NCBI RefSeq assembly: GCF_034470605.1
Contig: NZ_JARGYT010000001.1
Coordinates: 1 to 64,000 of the forward strand
Reading direction: 5' to 3'
DNA: 64,000 nt
From: Cyrtobacter comes
GTDB taxonomy: Bacteria > Pseudomonadota > Alphaproteobacteria > Rickettsiales > Midichloriaceae
In this document: piece after piece, positions 9,848 to 25,258 of the stretch
Layout of the letters: each line of letters starts with the position of its first letter
How positions within the stretch are numbered: position 1 is the stretch's first letter
Program-made: the position numbers and the translations under genes
The notes under the pieces: generated by a model
Database searches by the model: none
What the model was told of the DNA's origin: nothing
Seen by the model: the letters and a program-made list of their open reading frames with translations, nothing else

Positions 9848-10624
9848 ATGAATAAGAAACTTGTATTGGTTGGTGCTATTGCTGCATTTTCTTCAGCAAA
9901 TTTTGCATTAGCCCTTTCTGAAGATAGTGATAAGAGCGGTTTTTCTGTTTTTGCAGGCGGCAGTTATCTTTCAAGCTATGGTCTTGGTAAACTTGCATCA
10001 AGTACTGATGGGTTAAAAGGTCCTGATGGCCAGGCAGTAGATAGCAAAGAAGTCAAATTTGCAGATGGGTTTGGTAAACAGTTTAATGGCCCTGTTGGAA
10101 CACTTGGTGTAGCTTTTGAGATTACAGATGGCGTGAAAGTTGGTGTGGAAGGCTATTATGGCTCGTTTTCAGGTAAAGTAGTAAACGGCAAGACCGCTGA
10201 CACTAAAACAGAGGTTGAGCTGAAAGTAGATACCTTTGGTGTTAAGGGTTCTGTGATTGGTGAATTTGCAATTAATGATAGCTTCGGCCTAGTTGGGCAG
10301 CTTTCTGTTGGTGGCGGTGCTTCCAAAAGTGCGGCAGCTAGCGAGATTACATATCAATATGGCCAAAAGGATAAGGAATTCTTCACAATTGCAAAAACTG
10401 AGGATAAAGATAATAAATATGGTTCATTTGGCTTGACTGGTGGCGCATCTCTTGGTGCTTTCTGGCATCATGAAAGTGGGTTTTCTGCAACTGTAGCTTA
10501 TAAAATAGACTATATAAATGCTGCTACTAAAATTGTTGATGCGAAGACTGATACTGCTGGTTCAGGTAATGTGAATAACTCATTTGTTCATGGTCTTGGC
10601 TTAGCTGTTGGATACGCTTGGTAA
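9848..10624 (+). CDS. outer-membrane beta-barrel protein, surface-antigen type
   Basis: A secreted protein with a signal peptide (MNKKLVLVGAIAAFSSANFALA, cleavage near residue 22). Alternating polar and aromatic strands, glycine-rich turns and a C-terminal aromatic residue (…LGLAVGYAW) follow, the signature of a small outer-membrane barrel recognised by the BAM complex. Two strand pairs carry barrel-like patterns (FSVFAGGSYLSSYG; KVGVEGYYGSFSGK). Length 258 aa fits an 8-strand barrel with long surface loops, rich in Lys and Asp. It resembles the Rickettsiales surface-antigen/OmpA-like barrel group, but I cannot name the subfamily. It is a single gene with its own terminator, which suggests strong independent expression. 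Confidence 0.82.
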   Translation: MNKKLVLVGAIAAFSSANFALALSEDSDKSGFSVFAGGSYLSSYGLGKLASSTDGLKGPDGQAVDSKEVKFADGFGKQFNGPVGTLGVAFEITDGVKVGVEGYYGSFSGKVVNGKTADTKTEVELKVDTFGVKGSVIGEFAINDSFGLVGQLSVGGGASKSAAASEITYQYGQKDKEFFTIAKTEDKDNKYGSFGLTGGASLGAFWHHESGFSATVAYKIDYINAATKIVDAKTDTAGSGNVNNSFVHGLGLAVGYAW

Positions 10625-10691
10625 TGAATATCTAGTGATATATACCTTATAAAATCAAGGTTTTTAGGGTTTTTGAGCTAGAGATGTGAAG

Positions 10692-10722
10692 AGGCGGTGG
10701 GTTAATTCTCCCCGCCTTTTTT
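10692..10722 (+). terminator. rho-independent terminator of the outer-membrane protein gene
   Basis: GC-rich stem AGGCGG…CCGCCT with a partly paired inner stem, followed by TTTTTT. It stands out from the AT-rich surroundings and lies 68 bases past the stop. Confidence 0.88.
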
Positions 10723-10817
10723 ATTTGTGCATAGTTCTGCACTTTTTCTCACTTGAAGTAGTTATATCAATCATTCAACTCGTTAAGTAAAATTTCATTC
10801 CAAAGCTATAGTTATTT

Positions 10818-10953
10818 AAGTTAAATTAGCATAATAAGGCTAATATACTGTAATATAAGGAATATTATTAAGTATGCCATCTCAAGCTGAGGCTAATACG
10901 CTGTAACGTAAGGAATATTATTAAATATGCCATCTCAAATAAAACGGCTATAT
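10818..10953 (+). repeat. dispersed repeat family 2, tandem double copy
   Basis: Two adjacent units (10818-10884 and 10884-10953) share GGCTAATA-C-CTGTAA and a long block AAGGAATATTATTAA-TATGCCATCTCAA. The second ends with the family's hallmark CAAATAAAAC(A/G)GCTAT, also found at 32943 and 41960. Confidence 0.65.
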
Positions 10954-11024
10954 AGCTAATCCGTATAAAACGTCATATAAAAGCTGGAGCAATTATTGTG
11001 CCATTTTATACTATCTTAGCTATA
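10951..11024 (+). repeat. short TIR element (MITE-like), 74 bp
   Basis: Left end TATAGCTAATCCGTATAAAA and, inverted on the right, TATAGCTAAGATAGTATAAAA. It has no coding capacity. The same ends occur in three elements at 21.1-21.9 kb. The size, paired ends and TA-flanked borders look like a miniature inverted-repeat transposable element. Confidence 0.65.
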
Positions 11025-11048
11025 TATTCTTCATAATTATTTTTGCCA

Positions 11049-16385
<5,337 letters not shown>

Positions 16386-16746
16386 TATATAAAATATTAC
16401 TATGTAATAACGATAGTGCTCTAATTACCAGGCAGGTATCAGATAAAAGTGAATGACCATTCGGTAATACGGCATCAGCACTAACATTACGTAAGTACAT
16501 ATAATACTCACATTATAATATGCAAAGTATTACATTAGAAAAATTGGGATATAAGTAAAATCATAAGTATAAAATATAAAGTCCATTGATATATAACAGC
16601 ACATCTATAAGGATATACAAGTAACTAAATATATTACTCTTGGTTGATGTGGGTATATATCCTTAATAGCCCTTCTTGATATGATGTGATAGGTATTCTA
16701 TAAATACTTTATTACAAGTTTTTTGCTTAATTACCGGTTATCGCTA
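16386..16746. other. divergent control region between the giant gene and nuoG
   Basis: About 360 bases. It contains the nuoG promoter (16676-16704) and a widely spaced inverted repeat (TAAGGATATA at 16608-16617, TATATCCTTA at 16656-16665) just upstream of it. No gene seen. Confidence 0.55.
16676..16704 (+). promoter_or_regulatory. sigma70-type promoter of nuoG
   Basis: TTGATA, 17 bases, TATAAA: near-consensus boxes with ideal spacing, 42 bases before the chosen ATG. Confidence 0.6.
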
Positions 16747-18756
16747 ATGCCAAAGCTATTTGTAGATGGGATGGAGGTCTTGGTCTCACAAGGTACAACT
16801 GTTATGCAGGCTTGTGAGCTTGCAGGTGTGGAAATACCTAGATTTTGTTATCATGAAAAATTGAAGATAGCAGGTAATTGTAGGATGTGCTTAGTGGAAA
16901 TTGAAAAAACACCTAAGCCAGTAGCAAGTTGTGCCCAGCCAGTAGTAGATGGTATGGTGGTACATACTAATACTGCAAAAGTAAAAGAAGCGCGCGAGGG
17001 GGTGATGGAGTTTTTATTAATTAACCATCCACTTGATTGCCCTATATGTGATCAGGGGGGTGAGTGCGATCTTCAGGATCAAGCCGTAAAGTATGGTAGG
17101 GCTTATAGTAGATTTGAGGAAGAAAAAAGAGTTGTGGCGGATAAAGATATGGGGCCGCTAATACAGACCAATATGACACGTTGCATACATTGCACAAGGT
17201 GCGTAAGATTTTTAGAGGAAATTGCCGGTACAGAGGAGCTTGGTGCTATAGGGCGTGGGAAAGATATGGCAATTTCTGCATATATAGAAAATTCAATCAA
17301 ATCTGAGTTATCTGGTAATATAGTGGATTTATGCCCGGTAGGTGCGCTTACCTCTAAACCTTATGCATATAAAGCTAGGAGCTGGGAATTAAAAAAGACT
17401 GAATCTATAGATGTTATGGATGCGGTTGGAAGTAATATAAGGATTGATAGTAGAGCAGGGGAGGTGATGAGGATATTACCTAGAAGGAATGACCTTATAA
17501 ATGAAGAATGGATATCAGATAAAACAAGATTCGCATTTGATGGCTTAAGGTATCAGAGATTAGATAGGCCTATGCTGCTTACAGGCGTAAGTAGGGTTGA
17601 AATTTCATGGGATGAGGCTTTGGAGATTGCCCGTAAGAGAATCACTGATTCTGGTGATAAGGTTGGGGCTATTGCAGGTGATTTTACAGATCTTGAAACT
17701 ATGTTCTCTACTAAGAATCTTCTTGAATCCCTTGGTAGCAAAATGTATGACTGTAGAGATGATCTTTCTCAAATCTCAAATAGCTATAGGGGGTTATATA
17801 CGTTTGGTACTAAAATATCTGATTTAGAGAAAGCGGATTTATGCCTAATTGTAGGTAGCAATCCGAGAATAGAAGCTAGCATTATTAATGCTAGATTAAG
17901 AAAAGCATATGTTGAGAATAAAATGGAAGTGGCCCTGATAGGAAAGGAATGTTTGCTCAATTATGAGTACGATTTCTTAGGTGACAAGGGTGATATATTA
18001 AAAGATATAGCTGCAGGTAATCATTCTTTTTGTAAGAAGTTAGAAAACGCCTCCAATCCTGTGATTATCCTCGGATCTTCAGTATTTGGTAGGGATGATT
18101 ATAAATCATTTTTATATTACGCATTAAGGATAGCAAAAAATTACAATATTGTCAGAGAGGATTGGAATGGTTTCAACATCCTGCAAAGATCAGCTTCAAG
18201 AGTAGGGGGGTTGGATATAGGTTTCCTCAATCAGGATCTTGGTGTTGCAGGAATATTAAAAAATTCAGAAGTATTAATTCTTTTAGCTTCTGATAACCTT
18301 GATGTATCTTTAATTCCTGATCATTCTTTTGTAATATATCAAGGGCATCACGGCACTAAGCTTGCAAGGAGGGCTAATTTAATTCTTCCTGGCTCTGCGT
18401 ATGTAGAAAAGACATCGTCGTTTGTTAATACAGAGGGTGTCATCCAGCAAACTAATATGGCGGTTTACCCGCCTGGTGAAGCTAGGAACGACTGTGAAAT
18501 CATAAATTCTATAGCCTCACTTCTTGGTATAGAAGTTAGTCTGCCTGCAAAAATGAGAAAGATTTTTTTAGATTTAAATGTGAAATTAGCTTCTGCTAAC
18601 TTTGATTTAAATAAAATAATTACAGAATTTGATGGAGAGCATGCCTTTTCTGAAAATATATTAGAGTCCTCAATAGAGAATTTTTATAGATGCGATACCA
18701 TCTCAATGCATTCTAAGATTATGGAATCTATTTCTGTATTTGTCTCAAGAAATTGA
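16747..18756 (+). CDS. nuoG: NADH-quinone oxidoreductase subunit G
   Basis: Peripheral-arm iron-sulphur subunit of respiratory complex I. An N-terminal 2Fe-2S ferredoxin domain carries FCYHEKLKIAGNCRMC and SCAQP. Next come the HPLDCPICDQGGECDLQD region, a 4Fe-4S pair of motifs (TRCIHCTRCVRF; NIVDLCPVGALTSKP) and then the long molybdopterin-oxidoreductase-like domain without a cofactor role. Length 669 aa is normal. The frame extends to a TTG at 16723, but MPKLFVDG at the ATG is the usual family start. It is isolated from nuoF and from the nuoA/B and nuoI genes elsewhere in this window, as is common in Rickettsiales. Confidence 0.96.
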   Translation: MPKLFVDGMEVLVSQGTTVMQACELAGVEIPRFCYHEKLKIAGNCRMCLVEIEKTPKPVASCAQPVVDGMVVHTNTAKVKEAREGVMEFLLINHPLDCPICDQGGECDLQDQAVKYGRAYSRFEEEKRVVADKDMGPLIQTNMTRCIHCTRCVRFLEEIAGTEELGAIGRGKDMAISAYIENSIKSELSGNIVDLCPVGALTSKPYAYKARSWELKKTESIDVMDAVGSNIRIDSRAGEVMRILPRRNDLINEEWISDKTRFAFDGLRYQRLDRPMLLTGVSRVEISWDEALEIARKRITDSGDKVGAIAGDFTDLETMFSTKNLLESLGSKMYDCRDDLSQISNSYRGLYTFGTKISDLEKADLCLIVGSNPRIEASIINARLRKAYVENKMEVALIGKECLLNYEYDFLGDKGDILKDIAAGNHSFCKKLENASNPVIILGSSVFGRDDYKSFLYYALRIAKNYNIVREDWNGFNILQRSASRVGGLDIGFLNQDLGVAGILKNSEVLILLASDNLDVSLIPDHSFVIYQGHHGTKLARRANLILPGSAYVEKTSSFVNTEGVIQQTNMAVYPPGEARNDCEIINSIASLLGIEVSLPAKMRKIFLDLNVKLASANFDLNKIITEFDGEHAFSENILESSIENFYRCDTISMHSKIMESISVFVSRN

Positions 18757-19032
18757 TCATTAATATATAATGTGTGATATAACGGGGAGATGTTTAGAAA
18801 GTTAATATGTGATGAAATTTGTATAGGTTGTGAGGGGTTGTAGAAAAGATACCTTTCTATCTTATAAATAAATAGGTGTTAGAGTTTTTTGCGCTGGCTA
18901 TACAAGGTGAATATTGATCATCCTGACTACCTTACTATATGATAGTAGTCTCTAATTCTGCTGATTTCATGGATTATTCATTTTATAAAATAAAAACTTT
19001 ATAAAGTAATAACATTCTTGTTGTTTATATAA

Positions 19033-20460
19033 ATGAGCGTTCTACTATGTATAGTTGATGGTTTTGGGTATTCTAGTGATACTAGATTTAATCCGCTATA
19101 CCATGCAAACACACCATTTTTAGATTCATTATTTGCTAAGCATTTTGCATTACTTAGTGCATCTGGGGTTGACGTAGGTGTGCCAGATGGGCAAGTAGGA
19201 AATTCCGAAATAGGCCATATGACAATAGGCAGTGGTAGAATAATCAAGCAAGATTTGGTAAGAATAACTGATGAGATCTTAGGAATTAATTCCAATTCTG
19301 TATTTAAGGAGTTAATTCAGAAGAGTGGTGATCTACACTTGGTGGGACTTTTATCAGATGGTGGTGTGCATTCACATATAGATCATCTCTTATACCTTTC
19401 TAAAACTATTGAAGCATTAGGTAAGAAGGTGTTTTTACATGCTATAACAGATGGTAGGGATACTAGCCCAAAGAGTTCTATTCTGTATATGAAAAATGCA
19501 AAGAAACAAGATGTGAAAATTGCCAGTGTTTCAGGTAGGTATTATGCGATGGATAGAGATAATAATATTGATAAGACTGAGAAATATTATTCCTTATTAT
19601 CTGGGTCTTGTGAGGAGTATTTTACAGACTGTATTGAGTATATAGAGTGCTCATATAAAAACACTGTATATGATGAATTTATTGTTCCTGCGTGTCATGA
19701 GGGTTTTAGTGGTATAAAAAAGAAAGATGGGATTATAATTTGCAACTTTAGAGCAGATAGAATAAGGCAGCTTGCGCAAATGTTTGTTGATAATGGGTAT
19801 TTAAATATTGCGAGTATGTCTGGTTGTTCAAAGGAGTTGGATAAAAAAATACCTGTTCTCTTTCCAAGAAAATCTATAAGTGGAAGTTTAGGGCAAATTT
19901 TATCAGAAGCAGGATGTAAGCAACTAAGAATGGCCGAAACTGAAAAGTATGCTCATGTAACTTATTTCTTAAATTGTGGATTAGAAGATCCATTTATCGC
20001 GGAAGATAGAATACTTATTAACTCACCAAAAGTTTCTACATATGATTTAATGCCACAGATGTCAGCGTATGAATTAACGGATAGATTAATCAATGAGGCA
20101 AGAAATTATGATTTTATATGTATTAATTTTGCTAATCTTGATATGGTTGGTCATACAGGTAATTTTGAGGCAGCAAAAAAGGCATGTGAGGTGATAGATG
20201 AATGCTTAAATAAAATTTGTATAAGCTTAAAAGGTACTGATATTCTAATTACTTCTGATCATGGAAATATAGAAAATCTGTTTGATGAAAAGAATAATCA
20301 GCGGCATACTGCACATACTATAAACCCAGTTCCATTATTTTATATAGGGGAAAGAGATATAAAGATGAAAAACGGTGCATTATATGATATAGCGCCTACT
20401 ATTTTAAAAATGATAGGCTTGCCAAAAGCAAGATATATGAGTGGTATGCCATTATTCTAA
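19033..20460 (+). CDS. gpmI: 2,3-bisphosphoglycerate-independent phosphoglycerate mutase
   Basis: Interconverts 3- and 2-phosphoglycerate without a bisphosphoglycerate cofactor, using two Mn ions. Metal and catalytic motifs are present: D9 in IVDGFGYS, the phosphorylated Ser58 in GQVGNSEIGHMTIGSGR, ITDGRDTSPKS, NLDMVGHTGN, TSDHGNIE and HTAHTINPVPL. At 475 aa it is somewhat shorter than the usual ~510, but every motif is present. Together with PpdK and class I aldolase it fits a gluconeogenic lower pathway. It stands alone between long spacers. Confidence 0.96.
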   Translation: MSVLLCIVDGFGYSSDTRFNPLYHANTPFLDSLFAKHFALLSASGVDVGVPDGQVGNSEIGHMTIGSGRIIKQDLVRITDEILGINSNSVFKELIQKSGDLHLVGLLSDGGVHSHIDHLLYLSKTIEALGKKVFLHAITDGRDTSPKSSILYMKNAKKQDVKIASVSGRYYAMDRDNNIDKTEKYYSLLSGSCEEYFTDCIEYIECSYKNTVYDEFIVPACHEGFSGIKKKDGIIICNFRADRIRQLAQMFVDNGYLNIASMSGCSKELDKKIPVLFPRKSISGSLGQILSEAGCKQLRMAETEKYAHVTYFLNCGLEDPFIAEDRILINSPKVSTYDLMPQMSAYELTDRLINEARNYDFICINFANLDMVGHTGNFEAAKKACEVIDECLNKICISLKGTDILITSDHGNIENLFDEKNNQRHTAHTINPVPLFYIGERDIKMKNGALYDIAPTILKMIGLPKARYMSGMPLF

Positions 20461-20976
20461 AAATAAACATTTATATCAATATTTTCAAGATAGCCGCTCA
20501 TAGTGGAAAGTGTTAAATATTGTTAATAAAGGTCTTGAATTTTTTACAGGTTACAATCGATTTTAAAAATGAGAAGTTAATGGACAAAAGGTTATATCCT
20601 TCTGATCTTTAAATTTTAATTCATTGGTTTTGTTGAATTATATATGGAGCTTCTATCAGTGATTAAGGTGCAATGTGTTTTGTACGTTGCATTGAGAGGT
20701 CTGCTAAAATGCTTTGGGAATTGATGCGGTATTTATATAAGATTCCCATAATATATCTACAAAATGAATATGATGATATGTGATTTTATTAAATTTAAGT
20801 ATCTTCGACATAGAAGGGAGCTAAAAGGGAGCGGCAATTAAAAAATATCTCCTGCCGTATCCCCTGCCGTATCCATATTACTCAATTTTTTGTTTGTCTA
20901 TAACGTTAATCTATTATCTCTGGTGCAAGGCTTGAGCCGGTATGAAATAATCCTACTGTTATTTAAGATGTGAAAA
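20461..20976. other. gene-free spacer after gpmI
   Basis: About 515 bases. I see only small local duplications (CCTGCCGTATCC twice at about 20852-20875; AGGGAGC twice just before). No open frame of note. Confidence 0.5.
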
Positions 20977-21126
20977 ATGGAAAAAAGCATAATAAGATGT
21001 TTTGGTAAGGATAAAGATTCAAAACATCCAATGATTTATATCAATGTTAAATATTTGCAAAAGAAGAAATTAAAGTGTCCGTATTGTGGTTGTATAATCA
21101 CTACTCCGCAGATAAAGGCTATATAG
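20977..21126 (+). CDS. small zinc-finger protein, zf-CHCC type (NDUFS6-like)
   Basis: A 49-residue gene that a length cut-off would miss. Spacing C8-(8)-H17-P-(15)-C34-P-Y-C37-G, with HPMIYINV between, matches the zf-CHCC domain of the alphaproteobacterial relatives of complex I subunit NDUFS6 (RCxG…HPxVYI…CPYCG). It probably binds one zinc and helps complex I assembly; that role is inference from the mitochondrial homologue. Usual homologues run on for several residues after CPYCG. Here the tail CIITTPQIKAI and the stop codon run straight into a short TIR element at 21121, so the C-terminus may have been replaced by the insertion. Confidence 0.72.
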   Translation: MEKSIIRCFGKDKDSKHPMIYINVKYLQKKKLKCPYCGCIITTPQIKAI

Positions 21127-21240
21127 CTAAAGCTGTATAAAATGATTATATAATGAGTCATTTTGCTACACTTAACTCAATGATAACTAAAGTATTTGCA
21201 AAGTTATCTATGTCACTCTTTTATGTTGATTTGGCTATAT
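21121..21240 (+). repeat. short TIR element (MITE-like), 120 bp
   Basis: Left end TATAGCTAAAGCTGTATAAAA; right end, inverted, TATAGCCAAATCAACATAAAA. No coding capacity. It supplies the stop codon of the zinc-finger gene. Confidence 0.55.
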
Positions 21241-21342
21241 AATTGCATTACTACGCAATAATTGATCTACAAGTGATGCCTGATAAAGCGCCAATAAAAC
21301 GGTTATTGTAAAAAGGCTGTAAAGAGTGGCTTAAGAAGATAT

Positions 21343-21432
21343 TATAGCTAAGATAGTATAAAATGGCGCAACAATATTGCTATAGCTTCTTAACTCCTAT
21401 TTTATATGACGCTTTATATTGACTTAGCTATA
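21343..21432 (-). repeat. short TIR element (MITE-like), 90 bp
   Basis: Left end TATAGCTAAGATAGTATAAAA is the same as the inverted right end of the 10951-11024 element, including the following TGGC(A/G)CAA. The right end inverted is TATAGCTAAGTCAATATAAA. It is therefore the same element in the opposite orientation. Confidence 0.68.
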
Positions 21433-21760
21433 GATGGTTTGCAAAAATGCAATGCTGGCGTTTTTTCGTACTGGAGATTACGCAAAGTATAAATTACACC
21501 CAGGTATGTAGCAGAGTAATTTGAGTTACGTGAATGCAACAAAATTATATATTATAAGTGATTATTTATGATGTAGATATGCGAGCATCAAATAAACGGC
21601 CATAGATCAGAAACGTCTTTGGTGTAGTATAAAAACCATAATATGTTACTTGGCTAGATTGCACCGTCAAATAAAACGTAAGGCCAATGGATAGAAAATT
21701 CTCTACTTTTGCTTTTTTTAACAATAATGCATTTCCTTCAATCGTAGGTTAGCGATGCCT

Positions 21761-21888
21761 ATATAGCTAATAAAAAGAATATGATTGTGGTCATCCATAT
21801 TTACTCTCCTGCCAATTGAGAAAAAATGTGCTTATGCCAAACAAAAAATTGCTTTATTTATGATCTTTTTGTAACGCTTTAGCTATAT
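21761..21888 (+). repeat. short TIR element (MITE-like), 128 bp, diverged
   Basis: ATATAGCTAAT at the left and, inverted, ATATAGCTAAA at the right. Only the outer 10-11 bases match the other copies, so this is the weakest member. Confidence 0.4.
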
Positions 21889-22028
21889 AATGAGAGAGAA
21901 CAGAGCTTTACGAGCTATCAAATCGAAAGATAGTGCATCAAGAAATGGCTTAATAAATAATTTAATGTATTGATTTAAGACAATAACTCAGCTGTAATGA
22001 AGTTCCTAGAGAGGCAAAATTTATTAAT

Positions 22029-22063
22029 GTTTGTTACATAACTTTGCAAATTATGTAACAAAC
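22029..22063 (-). terminator. strong hairpin after clpX
   Basis: A perfect 13-bp stem GTTTGTTACATAA / TTATGTAACAAAC with a 9-base loop that itself holds TTTGCAAA. It begins 15 bases past the clpX stop. No clear T-run follows, so it may act as an RNA-protecting 3' hairpin rather than a textbook terminator. Confidence 0.55.
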
Positions 22064-22077
22064 AATGTATATATTGC

Positions 22078-23286
22078 TCAATCTGTTTTTCTAATCACGA
22101 TAGGTTGGGTTTTCCCCTCAACTGAATCTCTTGTTAAAATTACTTCTGATATATTTTCTTTCTCGCTTGGAACATTAAACATTGTATCAAGTAAAGTATT
22201 TTCAAGTATAGACCGGAGTGCACGTGCACCAGTTTTTCTTTCTATTGCTCTTTTAGCTATAATTGCTAGCGCATCATGTTCAAACTTAAACGATATACCA
22301 TCTATCTTAAACAAAGTTTCGTATTGTTTAAGTATAGCATTTTTAGGTTTTGTTAATACGTCAATCAGAGCCTCTTCACTTAAAGGAGAGACTGTAGTTA
22401 TAACGGGTAGTCTACCTATAAATTCTGGTATGAATCCATATTTAATCAAATCTTCTACTGTCACTTTAGAAATTATATCTTCTATGGAAGCTTTCTTCAC
22501 ATCGGATCCAAAGCCTATTCTAATTTTATTAATCCTCCCAGAAATAATTTTTTCAAGTCCTTCAAATGCCCCGCCACATATAAAGAGAATATTGGATGTA
22601 TTTAGCTGTATAAATTCTTGTTGTGGATGTTTTCTTCCGCCTTGAGGTGGAACTGCAACAACTGTTCCTTCCATGATTTTTAGTAGCGCTTGCTGTACGC
22701 CCTCGCCAGATACATCTCTAGTGATTGATGGGCCGTCCTGCTTTCTGCATATTTTATCTATTTCATCTATAAAGATAATACCTATTTCGGCTTTTTCTTT
22801 ATTATATCCCGCAACTTGTAATAATCTTGTTAAGATTGTCTCAACATCTTCGCCAACATATCCAGCTTCAGTAAGAGAGGTTGCATCTGTAATGGCGCAT
22901 GGTATATCCAATAATTTGGCTATAGTTTGTACAAGTAAGGTTTTGCCGCAACCAGTTGGGCCTATCAAAAGCACATTTGATTTGCTAACTTCGTCTTCTG
23001 TAAATGAGCTGTAAACCCTTTTATAGTGATTATATACGGCAACCGCGAGTGTTTTTTTAGCATTGGATTGGCCGATAACATAAGAATCTAAAAATTCATA
23101 TATTTTTTTAGGGGTCGGTACACTTTCAGTACGCTTAGAGGATTGTTGAGTATGTGCTTGATCAAACGCATACTTCGCTTTTTGTGCGCAATCTCTGCAT
23201 ATGAATACATCAGAAGATCTGCTAGCTGAAAGAAGTGTATGCGGCTCTTCATGGAATGAGCCACAAAAGGAACATGATGAAGCCAT
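22078..23286 (-). CDS. clpX: ATP-dependent Clp protease ATP-binding subunit ClpX
   Basis: AAA+ unfoldase that feeds tagged proteins into ClpP. N-terminal zinc-binding domain with C5, C8, C30 and C33; Walker A GPTGCGKT (109-116); Walker [11 protein letters not shown] near 170; RKH pore loop GGRKHPQQ near 218; sensor and C-terminal small domain. Length 402 aa, slightly shorter than most ClpX. It starts 9 bases after the clpP stop and is the last gene of the tig-clpP-clpX operon. Confidence 0.98.
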   Translation of the reverse strand: MASSCSFCGSFHEEPHTLLSASRSSDVFICRDCAQKAKYAFDQAHTQQSSKRTESVPTPKKIYEFLDSYVIGQSNAKKTLAVAVYNHYKRVYSSFTEDEVSKSNVLLIGPTGCGKTLLVQTIAKLLDIPCAITDATSLTEAGYVGEDVETILTRLLQVAGYNKEKAEIGIIFIDEIDKICRKQDGPSITRDVSGEGVQQALLKIMEGTVVAVPPQGGRKHPQQEFIQLNTSNILFICGGAFEGLEKIISGRINKIRIGFGSDVKKASIEDIISKVTVEDLIKYGFIPEFIGRLPVITTVSPLSEEALIDVLTKPKNAILKQYETLFKIDGISFKFEHDALAIIAKRAIERKTGARALRSILENTLLDTMFNVPSEKENISEVILTRDSVEGKTQPIVIRKTD

Positions 23287-23295
23287 TTGATCTGT

Positions 23296-23904
23296 TTAAA
23301 AAGATAATTTTTTCCTTACGTCCTCAGCTTTCTCCACAATACCATCTACTAAGCCAAATAAAAGAGCATCTTGTGGTGGCATAAAACTATCTCTCTCTAT
23401 CTTTTTTTCTATTTCAGAAAGAGGAGATGAGGTATGTTTAAGATATATGCCATTTAGCATTTTTTTCATTCTAGTAATTTCGCCAACCTGTATTTCCATA
23501 TCAGTGGCTTGACCCTTACATGAGCCAAGTGGCTGATGTATCATGATCCTGGAATGTGGGAGTGCAAAGCGCTTTCCACCAGTACCGGCAGTTAATAGTA
23601 CAGAGCCCATAGAACATGCCTGACCAATGCATATAGTGACCACATCTGGTTTTATGTACTGCATTGTATCATATATGGCAAGACCGGAAGTTATAACACC
23701 TCCTGGTGAATTTATATATAAAAAAACGTCCTTTTCTGGGTCTTCGGCTTCTAAAAAAAGAAGCTGTGCGACAATAATAGAAGACATTCTATCTTCTATT
23801 TCGCCAGTGACAAATATTATTCTGTCCCTAAGTAACCTTGAGTATATATCAAAAGATCTTTCTATCTTAGAGCCTTGCTCTACTACTACTGGAACAAAAG
23901 ACAT
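23296..23904 (-). CDS. clpP: ATP-dependent Clp protease proteolytic subunit ClpP
   Basis: Serine protease that forms the tetradecameric degradation chamber. The catalytic triad is visible as S98 (GQACSMGS), H123 (RIMIHQP) and D172 (ERDSFM). Length 202 aa, normal. It starts 3 bases after the tig stop, so the three genes are read as one unit, the standard bacterial order. Confidence 0.99.
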   Translation of the reverse strand: MSFVPVVVEQGSKIERSFDIYSRLLRDRIIFVTGEIEDRMSSIIVAQLLFLEAEDPEKDVFLYINSPGGVITSGLAIYDTMQYIKPDVVTICIGQACSMGSVLLTAGTGGKRFALPHSRIMIHQPLGSCKGQATDMEIQVGEITRMKKMLNGIYLKHTSSPLSEIEKKIERDSFMPPQDALLFGLVDGIVEKAEDVRKKLSF

Positions 23905-23907
23905 ATA

Positions 23908-25227
23908 CTAGACCATGAAAAATTCATCACCTTTGGCGGTTACAGTTTGGATAGTGATGCGACTTAGCATAAAATCCACCACTTTTTCCTCAAATATTCT
24001 GGATTCTAAATCGGCAAGATTTTCTTTAGAGGAGATAAATTTTTCAAATTTATCAGCATTCTGAGGATCTTGTTTTCTTTGAAGGTCTATAAACATCTCA
24101 ATTTCTTCTTTGGTTACTTTTATGGAGTTCAAGTTAGCTATGTTTGAGATAACAAAACCGACCTTCACTCTACTTTTAGCGACTGATAAAGCTTCTGCTT
24201 CTAGATCTTCATCACTTCTTTTCTCGGATTCTTTTTTGCTACGAAGCCACTTAATTACATCCAATTTTGCTTTTTCTACTAAAGCATTTGGAACTTCAAA
24301 TTCATAAATGCGTGATATCTCATCCATCAAATCCTTTTTCAGTCTCGCTCTTGAAAAAACTTCAAGTTCTGTTGTTATTTTTTCTTTCAGTTGATTTTCA
24401 AGATCTGCAACGCTAGATGCGCCATATTTGACTGCTAATTCATCAGTTAGTTCAATCTTAGTTCCATCGTAAGATGAAATAGACTTTATCTTAAACTTAA
24501 ATTTTTTAACTACCTCTTTTGATTTATGCTGTTGTGTATGCTCTACAGTTTTTATATCTCCTACTTTTAGGCCAATAAGTGCGTTCTCAACATCTGATGG
24601 TAATATTTCTAAGCCTATAATCATTAAGAAATCAGCATTATTTTGCGGTTCGGCATCTCCGATTGTCATCTCAACATCAGCTTTTATCCTATCGCCATGT
24701 TTTGTACAATAATCTTGCCCAGGATTGTTGTTGAATTTTTCGTTAAATTCTTTAGTGCTACTTAAGAATTGCCTTTTTGCTCTTTCTATCACATCTTGAT
24801 CAACCTCAGCAATATGACGAGTTAGGTTGATTTCTGAAAGATTGATTGGCGGGATTTTTGGCATCAGGAGTATCTTAGCCTCAAATGTAACATCTCCTAA
24901 TTCATCAATGGCAGTTACCATATAAGAAGGCTCTCCAATTGAAGATAATCCTTTCTTATCTAAAAAATCTGCAACTATATTAGTTGTTTTGTTCATTATT
25001 ATGTTGCTACGCAGCTCTGATTTAATTTGCCTCTTCATCATGGCAAACGGAACATGACCTTTTCTAAATCCAGGCATAGCGAAGTTATCCGCCCTAGCAG
25101 CTACTTCATCTTCAATCATAGAGTTTACCTCAGAATATGGAAAAGAAGATCTTATGTGCATAAAAAAACTGTCTTCGCCATTATCTACTCTTGTCACATT
25201 TACAGTATCCGTTCTAATCGCACCCAT
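23908..25227 (-). CDS. tig: trigger factor
   Basis: Ribosome-bound chaperone and peptidyl-prolyl isomerase that meets nascent chains at the exit tunnel. The N-terminal ribosome-binding domain contains the signature-like GFRKGHVPFAMMKRQ near residue 54 (family GFRxGKxP). A PPIase FKBP-like domain follows (HGDRIKADVEMTIG… with the usual insertion) and then the long helical C-terminal domain. Length 439 aa, normal. It heads the tig-clpP-clpX operon; the upstream Mrp gene on the same strand is 31 bases away and may belong to the same transcript. Confidence 0.96.
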   Translation of the reverse strand: MGAIRTDTVNVTRVDNGEDSFFMHIRSSFPYSEVNSMIEDEVAARADNFAMPGFRKGHVPFAMMKRQIKSELRSNIIMNKTTNIVADFLDKKGLSSIGEPSYMVTAIDELGDVTFEAKILLMPKIPPINLSEINLTRHIAEVDQDVIERAKRQFLSSTKEFNEKFNNNPGQDYCTKHGDRIKADVEMTIGDAEPQNNADFLMIIGLEILPSDVENALIGLKVGDIKTVEHTQQHKSKEVVKKFKFKIKSISSYDGTKIELTDELAVKYGASSVADLENQLKEKITTELEVFSRARLKKDLMDEISRIYEFEVPNALVEKAKLDVIKWLRSKKESEKRSDEDLEAEALSVAKSRVKVGFVISNIANLNSIKVTKEEIEMFIDLQRKQDPQNADKFEKFISSKENLADLESRIFEEKVVDFMLSRITIQTVTAKGDEFFMV

Positions 25228-25258
25228 CTATAATTAATAAAATCAAAAATAATGAAAA

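Larger units (their letters stand above)
10723..11048. other. repeat-filled spacer between convergent genes
   Basis: No gene. It holds two tandem copies of one dispersed repeat (10818-10953) directly joined to a short terminal-inverted-repeat element (10951-11024). Confidence 0.6.
21127..22028. other. gene-poor tract with several short inverted-repeat elements
   Basis: About 900 bases without a supported gene. Three TIR elements (21121-21240, 21343-21432, 21761-21888) lie here. The sequence CAAATAAA(A)C, shared with repeat family 2, recurs near 21290, 21587 and 21667. The tract looks like an insertion hotspot downstream of clpX. Confidence 0.55.
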
